Below, piece after piece: positions 1 to 4,807 of a DNA stretch of 6,732 nucleotides; the stretch's first letter is position 1; each line of letters begins with the position of its first letter. The DNA is from a bacterium (GTDB lineage Bacteria > Auribacterota > UBA3054 > B51-G9): assembly GCA_029939815.1 (NCBI GenBank), contig JAOZSF010000113.1, positions 1-6,732 on the forward strand. The letters are read 5' to 3'. The translations under genes and the position numbers were made by a program. The notes beneath the pieces were generated by a model. That model was not told the origin of the DNA and made no database searches. It saw nothing but the letters and a program-made list of their open reading frames with translations.

Positions 1-12
1 TTGGATTTCATA

Positions 13-40
13 GTTAATCGTTAATTGTTATTTGTCGTAG
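13..40. repeat. Degenerate heptanucleotide tandem repeat
   Basis: Four consecutive 7-bp units can be read: GTTAATC (13-19), GTTAATT (20-26), GTTATTT (27-33) and GTCGTAG (34-40). The first three differ by one or two bases; the fourth is diverged and leads into the GC-rich hairpin of the 36-bp repeat. The run lies downstream of the FGE-like gene, in the spacer at the left window edge. It resembles in style the short tandemly repeated repetitive (STRR) heptamers known from cyanobacteria, but no homology is claimed. Confidence 0.6.
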
Positions 41-91
41 ATCCGCCGAAGGAGGATTAATTGTTATTTGTCGTAGATCCGCCGAAGGAGG
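21..91. repeat. Tandem 36-bp duplication with GC-rich hairpin
   Basis: A 35-base segment at 21-55 is repeated exactly at 57-91 with one base between, giving a period of 36. Each copy begins TTAATTGTTATTT and ends in CCGCCGAAGGAGG. The GC-rich end can fold as CCGCC / GAA loop / GGAGG (43-47, 48-50, 51-55). In copy one the flanking AT and AT extend it to seven positions with a single G-A mismatch. Copy two has the same core but lacks the flanking pairs. There is no spacer variety and only two copies, so this is not a CRISPR array. A small REP-like intergenic element or a replication-slippage duplication is the likeliest reading. Confidence 0.85.
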
Positions 92-111
92 CCGCATAAT
101 TCGTTTAGTAG

Positions 112-139
112 CGAGTTGCGAGTTACGAGAAACGAGTCA
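112..139. repeat. Heptanucleotide tandem repeat, CGAGTTR type
   Basis: Four back-to-back 7-bp units are visible: CGAGTTG (112-118), CGAGTTA (119-125), CGAGAAA (126-132) and CGAGTCA (133-139). CGAG is invariant at the head of each unit and the last three bases vary. The run sits 26 bp downstream of the stop codon of the minus-strand FGE-like gene. It cannot form a terminator hairpin, and the rest of this 164-bp spacer shows no terminator or gene. Confidence 0.65.
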
Positions 140-164
140 CCTTCATTCATAATTGCATCATTTG

Positions 165-1055
165 TTATTTTATTCTCACGCATCGGAAGCCAAGGGTGTC
201 AAGCCAGTGATTTGGAGAAATTCCGCCTCGTGCGGCACATCTGAGGTCTTTCTCGCGGCTGCCCCATGATCCTCCCCGCCAAACTTTTTTCACTGCTTTA
301 ACCGGTCCTTCAGGATTATAGAGAATAGAGTTTGTGCAATCAGCAGAATAATCATCATACCAATCCATGCACCATTCTCTCACATTCCCTGCCATATCGT
401 AAATACCGAAACCGTTTGGCTGGAATGAACCGACATTTTTGCAGTAATCAGAAGTTTTATTATTCAGTTTATAATTTGTAAGAAAAAAATTGAAAGTATT
501 CGGCGGAAGGTTGCCCCATGGATATTCTTTTTGAACTAAGCCGCCGCGAGCGGCATATTCCCATTCCGCTTCGGTTGGCAGACGATAAGTTCCACGCGGT
601 ACATTTTCTTTATCACATCGCCAGTTACAATATTCCTGAGCATCGAACCAGGTAATATGGACAGCCGGCTGTTCATTTTTATTTGAGGCAAGTTTTCTGA
701 ATTTTTTATGTTCCGGTTTAAACTTCTCAAAATCTTTATTTGTGACTTCGTATTTATCGATCCAAAAACCATTGAGCATGACTTTGTGAGTCGGCATTTC
801 GTTTTTGTTTTGTGTACCGCCCATTAAAAATTCACCGGCAGGAATATAAACCATTTTTCTGAGAGGTCTGAAGCAATAAAAAGATTTTGAAATATCTTTA
901 ACGGGAAATTGCGGCGCCGCGTTCGGTAAAAGTTGTTTTATACGTGTGCGCAAGTGCTTGGACTGCCAAACAGCCATAGCAATAATTACAAAAACAGCTA
1001 ACAGGAAGAAGAAATTTGCTGTTTTAGACATACCTTTGTATTTACAGTTTTTCAT
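165..1055 (-). CDS. Membrane-anchored FGE-sulfatase (SUMF1) domain protein
   Basis: The 296-residue protein has an N-terminal hydrophobic segment (about residues 12-30) that should anchor it in the inner membrane, with the rest outside. From residue 68 it is a formylglycine-generating-enzyme-type domain. Hallmarks in order are MVYIPAGEFLMGG (68-80), FWIDKYEVTN (97-106), YRLPTEAEWEYAARGG (157-172), YPWG (178-181), YDMAGNVREW (219-228), RGGSW (260-264), CAARGG (273-278) and GFRCVR (289-294). True FGEs oxidise a sulfatase cysteine to formylglycine using two cysteines just after the RGGS motif. Here that segment reads RGGSWGSREKDLRCAAR, is about three residues shorter and lacks both, so sulfatase activation is unlikely and a binding or scaffold role is more probable. 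The start at 1055 is kept because an extended -10 box lies just upstream, which would make the mRNA almost leaderless. A second in-frame ATG at 1031 is an alternative start. No sulfatase gene is nearby. Confidence 0.9.
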   Translation of the reverse strand: MKNCKYKGMSKTANFFFLLAVFVIIAMAVWQSKHLRTRIKQLLPNAAPQFPVKDISKSFYCFRPLRKMVYIPAGEFLMGGTQNKNEMPTHKVMLNGFWIDKYEVTNKDFEKFKPEHKKFRKLASNKNEQPAVHITWFDAQEYCNWRCDKENVPRGTYRLPTEAEWEYAARGGLVQKEYPWGNLPPNTFNFFLTNYKLNNKTSDYCKNVGSFQPNGFGIYDMAGNVREWCMDWYDDYSADCTNSILYNPEGPVKAVKKVWRGGSWGSREKDLRCAARGGISPNHWLDTLGFRCVRIK

Positions 1056-1063
1056 TGCTAAAT

Positions 1064-1072
1064 ATTATACCA
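1064..1072 (-). promoter_or_regulatory. Extended -10 promoter of the FGE-like gene
   Basis: On the minus strand the sequence reads TGGTATAAT, a consensus TATAAT (1069 down to 1064) with the TGn extension, eight bases upstream of the ATG at 1055. No good -35 hexamer lies 16-18 bp further upstream, in keeping with an extended -10 promoter. Transcription would begin near 1057, giving a leaderless or nearly leaderless message if ATG 1055 is used. Confidence 0.6.
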
Positions 1073-1080
1073 AATTTCGT

Positions 1081-1109
1081 TTGATATTGTACTGCAAATC
1101 TGATATAAT
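1081..1109 (+). promoter_or_regulatory. Sigma-70-type promoter of the STAS gene
   Basis: TTGATA (1081-1086) and TATAAT (1104-1109) are separated by exactly 17 bases, and the -10 is preceded by TGA, giving an extended -10. This is close to the sigma-70 consensus. Transcription should start near 1116, leaving a leader of about 43 nt that carries the ribosome binding site at 1148. A second TATAAT at 1130-1135 has no comparable -35 and is probably fortuitous. The promoter lies back to back with that of the FGE-like gene. Confidence 0.75.
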
Positions 1110-1147
1110 TGTAAAAGTAGCGAGAATATTATAATCACAATTGCAAC

Positions 1148-1152
1148 AGGAG
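1148..1152 (+). promoter_or_regulatory. Ribosome binding site that fixes the STAS start
   Basis: AGGAG lies six bases upstream of ATG 1159. This places the start at ATG 1159 rather than at the in-frame TTG at 1141, which would lie upstream of the Shine-Dalgarno itself and add six residues (MQQEII). Confidence 0.8.
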
Positions 1153-1158
1153 ATTATT

Positions 1159-1455
1159 ATGGTTGACATTTCTGCAAAAGAAGGTAAACTTATTTGTACT
1201 TTTAAAGGGAGACTTGATACGGTTAATTGTGCGAAATGGGAAAATGAATTGTTCGAGAAAGTTGGAAGTGAAAAACTTCCGGTTGTATTTGATCTTGGTA
1301 ATGTCGAGTATGTGGCTTCCGGTTTTTTGCGTGTATGTTTGCGAATTTCAAAATTAGCCGGATCTGATAACTTGAAATTGATAAATGTGAATGAATATGT
1401 AAGAAAAGTTTATTCCTTATCAGGATTTGATAAGTACTTAAGTATCGAAAGTTAA
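1159..1455 (+). CDS. STAS-domain protein, anti-anti-sigma factor-like
   Basis: The 98-residue protein is a single STAS domain of the SpoIIAA/RsbV type. Members bind an anti-sigma factor or switch kinase and are controlled by phosphorylation of a serine. Visible hallmarks are the opening beta strands with the FKGRLDTVN turn (15-23), the strand-loop VVFDLGNVEYVASGFLRV (42-59), and the C-terminal VRKVYSLSGFDKYLSI (81-96). Ser54 lines up with the phosphorylated serine of SpoIIAA (Ser58 in the DSSG motif). The preceding Asp is Ala here and the next Ser is Gly, so switch behaviour may differ. No partner kinase, phosphatase or sigma factor is in the window, so it is an orphan locally. It has its own promoter and Shine-Dalgarno. 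Its TAA overlaps the stop of the convergent thiD by two bases. The family call is secure, the regulatory target unknown. Confidence 0.88.
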   Translation: MVDISAKEGKLICTFKGRLDTVNCAKWENELFEKVGSEKLPVVFDLGNVEYVASGFLRVCLRISKLAGSDNLKLINVNEYVRKVYSLSGFDKYLSIES

Positions 1456-2246
1456 CTTAATGGAAAAGGCGCGTTCCAGAAATGATTGGTTGGAGCGTGA
1501 CCTTTTCCAATCTCTTTTGCGGTAATAATTGCCTGAGTAATGTAAGTCTTGGCACATTTTATCGCGTCAATCGTTTCCATTCCACGAGTAAGATAGGCTG
1601 TAATTGCTGCAGAAAAAGTGCAACCCGTTCCGTGAATACATTTAGTCATAATTCGCGCGCTTCTTAAATAGTGCTGTTCGTCTTTTGTGTAAATAAGATC
1701 AGTCGCATCACCGTCTAGATGACCTCCTTTAATAACAACAACTTCGGGTCCGGTTTTTAATAGTTGTGCTGCGGCCTGAATCATATCATCAGGGCAGGAA
1801 ATTTTTACACCCGATAAAATCTCAGCTTCGGGAACATTTGGAGTAATAATAAGAGCGAGAGGGAACAATTCGGCTTTCAGATTTTCAATCGCGTCATCAT
1901 TCAGTAGTTTCGCACCGCCTTTAGCTATCATAACCGGATCAACAACCAGATTTCTTATATTAAACTTTTTTAAGTGCTCGGTTACGATATGAACAGTTTC
2001 CGGATTGCCAAGCATTCCTACTTTACACGCATTGGCGCCAATATCACTAAGTACAGCATCGATTTGCTCTCCAACAATTTCCGGAGGAACCGGATGGATT
2101 GAATGGACTCCGAGAGTATTCTGGGCAGTAACCGCTGTAACGACAGTAGCGCCGTAAACATGCAAAGAGCAAAATGTTTTCAGGTCGGCCTGAATACCTG
2201 CTCCGCCACCGGAATCAGATCCTGCTATTGTAAGAGCTTTGTGCAT
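1452..2246 (-). CDS. thiD: Hydroxymethylpyrimidine/phosphomethylpyrimidine kinase
   Basis: ThiD phosphorylates 4-amino-5-hydroxymethyl-2-methylpyrimidine (HMP) and then HMP-phosphate, giving the pyrimidine diphosphate that thiamine phosphate synthase joins to the thiazole. It is cytosolic. The 264-residue length matches the family. Motifs in order are ALTIAGSDSGGGAGIQAD (4-21), AQNTLGV (41-47, with Gln44 that contacts HMP), KVGMLG (75-80), VVDPVM (101-106), ITPNVPEAE (134-142), VIKGGHLDGDATD (171-183) and the anion-hole segment HGTGCTFSAA (205-214) with Cys209. The C terminus HFWNAP also resembles ThiD. Gln44 and the HGTGCT cysteine favour ThiD over pyridoxal kinase PdxK/PdxY. The gene follows pgk after 57 bp on the same strand, so it probably reads through from the gap promoter. 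No clear Shine-Dalgarno precedes the ATG. No other thiamine gene and no TPP riboswitch is visible here. Confidence 0.95.
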   Translation of the reverse strand: MHKALTIAGSDSGGGAGIQADLKTFCSLHVYGATVVTAVTAQNTLGVHSIHPVPPEIVGEQIDAVLSDIGANACKVGMLGNPETVHIVTEHLKKFNIRNLVVDPVMIAKGGAKLLNDDAIENLKAELFPLALIITPNVPEAEILSGVKISCPDDMIQAAAQLLKTGPEVVVIKGGHLDGDATDLIYTKDEQHYLRSARIMTKCIHGTGCTFSAAITAYLTRGMETIDAIKCAKTYITQAIITAKEIGKGHAPTNHFWNAPFPLS

Positions 2247-2309
2247 AATTAATTTAGTAATTTATTAATTGGCGAATTTGGTAATTTTTAATTTCCAATT
2301 CCTCTAATT
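2247..2309. repeat. Phased AATT repeat in the pgk-thiD spacer
   Basis: The tetranucleotide AATT occurs at 2247, 2251, 2259, 2267, 2275, 2283, 2290, 2297 and 2306, mostly 7 or 8 bases apart, as degenerate AATTNNNN units. The run fills the whole spacer from the thiD ATG into the pgk stop codon. No terminator, promoter consensus or Shine-Dalgarno for thiD is seen in it. It is a third instance of the 7-8-bp phased repeats seen in the other spacers. Confidence 0.6.
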
Positions 2310-3509
2310 CCTATCCGTCAATGCGGCGATGCCGGGAAGAACTTTTCCTTCAAGGTATTCCAAACTCGCGCCACCGCCTGTGCTGATGTGTGATACTTTA
2401 TCAGCAACACCTGCTTTTTTCACAGCTGAGACCGAATCTCCACCGCCGATTATCGAAATAGAATCGCTTGCTGCAACTGCGTCAGCGATTGCGAAAGTGC
2501 CTTTAGCGAATTCCGGTTTTTCGAAAACGCCCATTGGACCGTTCCAGACAATTGTTTTTGCCTTTGCTATTTCGTCAGAAAAGAGTTTGATTGATTTTGG
2601 TCCTATGTCAAGAGCCATTAAATCATCCGGAATATCAATTGAATCGATTTCAACAGCTTTATCAACTGCATTAAATTCCGGGGCACAAATATGGTCGATT
2701 GGAAGCAGCATAGGGATATTTTTTTCTTCAGCTTTGTCGAGAAAAGATTTTGATATTTCAATAAAATCTTCCTGAAGCATTGATTTTCCTATGGTGTGAC
2801 CTTTGGCCTTTAAAAATGTATAAGCCATTGCGCCGCCAATTATAATTGCATCAGCTTTTGTCAGCAGGTTTTCGATAACAGGTATTTTATCCGATACTTT
2901 TGCACCACCAAGAATTGCAACAAAAGGTTTTACAGGATTTTCTACTGCACCGCCGAGGTAATCAATTTCTTTCTTCAGAAGATATCCTGCAGCACATTGG
3001 TCGATATGTTTTGTAACTCCAACCATTGAAGCGTGAGCGCGATGAGCGGTACCGAATGCGTCATCGACATAAACGTCACCGAGTTTGGCGAGGTCTTCGG
3101 CGAATTTTTCATTATTTTCCGGTGAGTCTTTTCCGGTTTCCGCGTTATGGAAGCGAAGATTTTCGAGGAGAAGAATTTCACCCGGCTGCAGATTTTTTGC
3201 TATTTCTTCAACTTCATTGCCGACACAATCGGTCGCCATTTTTACTTCTTTACCGATGAGTTTAGAAAGGTAAGCAGCGACCGGTTTCAATGAGAATTCC
3301 GGCTTTACCTGACCTTTAGGTCTACCGAGATGGGACATTAAGATTGCTGTTCCGCCATTATTGAGGACATATTTAATAGAAGGAAGAGCTGCCTGAATGC
3401 GGGTGTCATCAGTAATGTTTTGATTTTCATCGAGCGGGACGTTGAAATCAACACGCATTAATACTTTTTTACCTTTTAAGTCGAGATCTTCAATGAAAAG
3501 TTTAGCCAT
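2304..3509 (-). CDS. pgk: Phosphoglycerate kinase
   Basis: This enzyme makes ATP and 3-phosphoglycerate from 1,3-bisphosphoglycerate and ADP in glycolysis, and runs in reverse in gluconeogenesis; it is cytosolic. The 401 residues are the usual full bacterial length. The N-terminal domain binds the glycerate: RVDFNVP (19-25), SHLGRPKG (59-66), ENLRFH (116-121), DDAFGTAHRAHAS (149-161). The C-terminal nucleotide domain has GGAKVSDK (201-208), GGAMAYTFL (225-233), WNGPMGVFE (322-330), GGGDSVSAV (355-363) and STGGGASLE (376-384). All expected catalytic segments are intact. It lies 130 bp downstream of gap on the same strand, the classical consecutive-step pairing, and 57 bp upstream of thiD. No Shine-Dalgarno is evident before ATG 3509, so initiation may not depend on one. 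Confidence 0.98.
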   Translation of the reverse strand: MAKLFIEDLDLKGKKVLMRVDFNVPLDENQNITDDTRIQAALPSIKYVLNNGGTAILMSHLGRPKGQVKPEFSLKPVAAYLSKLIGKEVKMATDCVGNEVEEIAKNLQPGEILLLENLRFHNAETGKDSPENNEKFAEDLAKLGDVYVDDAFGTAHRAHASMVGVTKHIDQCAAGYLLKKEIDYLGGAVENPVKPFVAILGGAKVSDKIPVIENLLTKADAIIIGGAMAYTFLKAKGHTIGKSMLQEDFIEISKSFLDKAEEKNIPMLLPIDHICAPEFNAVDKAVEIDSIDIPDDLMALDIGPKSIKLFSDEIAKAKTIVWNGPMGVFEKPEFAKGTFAIADAVAASDSISIIGGGDSVSAVKKAGVADKVSHISTGGGASLEYLEGKVLPGIAALTDRN

Positions 3510-3522
3510 GATGCTTGGAAAT

Positions 3523-3546
3523 GGATTGGTGGATTATTGGATTGGT
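3523..3546. repeat. Octanucleotide tandem repeat, GGATTGGT type
   Basis: Three contiguous 8-bp units are present: GGATTGGT (3523-3530), GGATTATT (3531-3538) and GGATTGGT (3539-3546). A related unit, GGATTGGA, recurs at 3581-3588 on the far side of a hairpin. The run lies 13 bp upstream of the pgk start, where a ribosome binding site would be expected, and none is seen. Confidence 0.6.
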
Positions 3547-3552
3547 GTGTAG

Positions 3553-3573
3553 CCCGCTTCGACCCGAAGTGGG
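3553..3573 (-). repeat. GC-rich hairpin in the gap-pgk spacer
   Basis: CCCGCTTCG (3553-3561) and CGAAGTGGG (3565-3573) pair over nine positions, including one G-T pair, around the three-base loop ACC. In the gap-pgk mRNA it would be CCCACUUCG / GGU / CGAAGCGGG. No T-tract follows on either strand, so an intrinsic terminator is unlikely. It could stabilise or allow processing of the mRNA between gap and pgk, or be a REP-like element. Its flank (GTAG then CCGC) loosely recalls the hairpin in the 36-bp repeat at 21-91. Confidence 0.6.
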
Positions 3574-3590
3574 TATTAATGGATTGGACA

Positions 3591-3619
3591 GATGAATTGC
3601 TGAAATCCAACAATTCATC
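3591..3619 (-). repeat. Inverted repeat downstream of gap
   Basis: GATGAATTG (3591-3599) is perfectly inverted as CAATTCATC (3611-3619), with an 11-base loop. Imperfect pairing continues outward, with an ATGGATT-like sequence on the left near 3579 and AATCCAT on the right near 3628-3634. The structure begins about 20 bases after the gap stop codon. The lack of a T-tract argues against a rho-independent terminator. An mRNA-stability or processing hairpin after the gap cistron is plausible. Confidence 0.55.
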
Positions 3620-3639
3620 CATCCGTAAATCCATGTTTT

Positions 3640-4638
3640 TTATTTTGCCATCATTTTGATGAGATTAACACATTTGCTTGAATAGCCCCATTCATTATCA
3701 TACCAGGAAACGGTCTTAACCATGTTTCCGCCGATAACCATTGTGCTTAAAGAGTCGATAATAGATGTGTCTGTTTCACCAACAATATCTTGAAGAACAA
3801 TTGGGTCCTCAACGTATTTCATTACGCCTTTGAGTTTGCCTTCAGCAGCTTCTTTAAAAGCAGCGTTGACTTGTTCCGCTGTAACTTCAACTTTTAATTC
3901 TGATACAAGATCAGTAATTGAACCTACAGGAGTAGGTGTGCGGATAGCAAAACCGTTAAGTTTTCCGTTGAGTTCAGGAATAACTTTGCCAACAGCAACA
4001 GCAGCGCCTGTTGAAGTAGGGATAAGATTAGTTGCAGCTGTTCTTGCGCGGCGTAAGTCAGGATGAGGCATATCGAGTGTGCGCTGGTCGTTTGTGAAAC
4101 TGTGAATAGTTGTCATAAGACCTTTAACAACACCGAAATTATCATTAAGAACTTTTACCATTGGTGCGAGACAGTTTGTTGTACAACTTGCGTTAGAAAC
4201 AACAAGATCAGTATCTTTAAGAGTGTCATCATTAACACCGAAAACGATAGTCGCGTCAATTTCGTCTTTAGCGGGGACGCTGAGAAGAACTTTTTTAGCG
4301 CCTGCTGCGATGTGTTTCATGCACTGTTCTTTTTTTCTGAAGATACCTGTTGATTCGAGAACGATTTCCACACCTTTTTCTCCCCAAGGGATATTTGCCG
4401 GGTCGCGTTCTTCACTGATGGTAATTTCTTTTCCGTTTACGTTCATTCCCGCGTCAGTTAATTCAACTGTGCCGTTGAATCTACCGTAAGTAGAATCGTA
4501 TTTTAGCAAGTGAGCGAGAGTTTTGTTGTCGGTGATGTCGTTAATATGAACAACTTCAACACCTTCAGTTTCCTGGATGATTTTGAAAACGTTTCTGCCG
4601 ATACGTCCGAAACCATTAATACCTACTTTGATAGCCAT
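3640..4638 (-). CDS. gap: Type I glyceraldehyde-3-phosphate dehydrogenase
   Basis: GAPDH oxidises and phosphorylates glyceraldehyde-3-phosphate to 1,3-bisphosphoglycerate with reduction of NAD, feeding the next gene's enzyme, PGK. The 332-residue length is typical. The Rossmann motif INGFGRIGR is at 7-15. Asp34 at the end of the second strand (HIND, 31-34) is the residue that usually favours NAD over NADP. The active-site segment SNASCTTNCLAP (148-159) carries the nucleophile Cys152, and His179 in TTIHSFTNDQ (176-185) is the catalytic base. RRARTAATNLIPTSTGAA (196-213) and the terminal SWYDNEWGYS (311-320) complete the fold. A Shine-Dalgarno AAGGA lies seven bases before the ATG, and a strong promoter lies about 70 bp upstream. 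It is the first gene of the presumed gap-pgk-thiD operon. Glycolytic, NAD-dependent use is an inference from Asp34. Confidence 0.98.
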   Translation of the reverse strand: MAIKVGINGFGRIGRNVFKIIQETEGVEVVHINDITDNKTLAHLLKYDSTYGRFNGTVELTDAGMNVNGKEITISEERDPANIPWGEKGVEIVLESTGIFRKKEQCMKHIAAGAKKVLLSVPAKDEIDATIVFGVNDDTLKDTDLVVSNASCTTNCLAPMVKVLNDNFGVVKGLMTTIHSFTNDQRTLDMPHPDLRRARTAATNLIPTSTGAAVAVGKVIPELNGKLNGFAIRTPTPVGSITDLVSELKVEVTAEQVNAAFKEAAEGKLKGVMKYVEDPIVLQDIVGETDTSIIDSLSTMVIGGNMVKTVSWYDNEWGYSSKCVNLIKMMAK

Positions 4639-4645
4639 TGTTTTT

Positions 4646-4650
4646 TCCTT
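4646..4650 (-). promoter_or_regulatory. Ribosome binding site of gap
   Basis: On the minus strand AAGGA sits seven bases upstream of ATG 4638. It is the only clear Shine-Dalgarno among the minus-strand genes; pgk, thiD and the FGE-like gene lack one. This supports the annotated gap start. Confidence 0.75.
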
Positions 4651-4708
4651 GTTTTTAGTTAATTATATGGTTAATAATAAAATATACATATTATATATTA
4701 GGTTGGAT

Positions 4709-4737
4709 ATTATACCATTTTTGCTTTTAATTTGCAA
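4709..4737 (-). promoter_or_regulatory. Promoter of gap (left half of a bidirectional promoter)
   Basis: Minus-strand TTGCAA (4737-4732) and TATAAT (4714-4709) are 17 bases apart. TGG precedes the -10, giving an extended -10 (TGGTATAAT). Transcription should start near 4702, leaving a leader of about 64 nt that ends in the Shine-Dalgarno at 4646-4650. The -35 hexamer is its own reverse complement and is shared with the plus-strand promoter at 4732-4760. Confidence 0.75.
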
Positions 4738-4760
4738 AAGTGTTTAAAAAGTGGTACAAT
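4732..4760 (+). promoter_or_regulatory. Promoter of the EEP gene (right half of a bidirectional promoter)
   Basis: Plus-strand TTGCAA (4732-4737) and TACAAT (4755-4760) are separated by 17 bases, with TGG before the -10 (TGGTACAAT). The arrangement mirrors the gap promoter exactly around the centre of TTGCAA. Transcription from here would start near 4767, giving a leader of about 41 nt. That leader includes a tiny ATG ATG AAA ATA TGA reading frame at 4781-4795, in the same frame as the main gene. Confidence 0.6.
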
Positions 4761-4792
4761 TAAAGGTTACGTTTATAAAAATGATGAAAATA

Positions 4793-4801
4793 TGATATAA
4801 T
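4793..4801 (+). promoter_or_regulatory. Second extended -10, would give a leaderless EEP mRNA
   Basis: TGATATAAT is a consensus TATAAT (4796-4801) with a TGn extension, ending six bases before ATG 4808. Transcription from it would start at or next to the initiator A, making a leaderless message, which fits the absence of any Shine-Dalgarno. No convincing -35 stands 17 bp upstream. Its TGA also closes the reading frame upstream of ATG 4808. Confidence 0.5.
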
Positions 4802-4807
4802 AAAATT

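Noticed and set aside
21..91. Possible CRISPR repeats
   Set aside because: Only two copies with a single base between them; there are no spacers and no cas genes.
1130..1135. Second TATAAT upstream of the STAS gene
   Set aside because: It has no -35 partner and would start transcription about at the Shine-Dalgarno; the box at 1104-1109 is much better supported.
1141..1158. TTG start at 1141 for the STAS gene
   Set aside because: It would start upstream of the AGGAG at 1148-1152, which is correctly spaced for ATG 1159; the extra residues add nothing to the STAS domain.
1452..2246. Pyridoxal kinase (PdxK/PdxY) instead of ThiD
   Set aside because: The GSDSGGGAGIQAD opening, Gln44 in AQNT and the HGTGCT segment fit ThiD better.
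2329..2775. 148-codon plus-strand open frame inside pgk
   Set aside because: It lies wholly antisense to an intact pgk, has a serine-rich low-information translation with no recognisable motif, and no Shine-Dalgarno was seen.
3553..3573. Intrinsic terminator between gap and pgk
   Set aside because: The stem is good but no T-tract follows on either strand, and pgk would lack a visible promoter if transcription stopped here.
4063..4489. Two overlapping plus-strand frames antisense to gap (4063-4353 and 4223-4489)
   Set aside because: They are shadows of gap; the translations show no family features.
4639..4731. Riboswitch or structured leader before gap
   Set aside because: The leader is short, AT-rich and shows no conserved aptamer core or strong stem.
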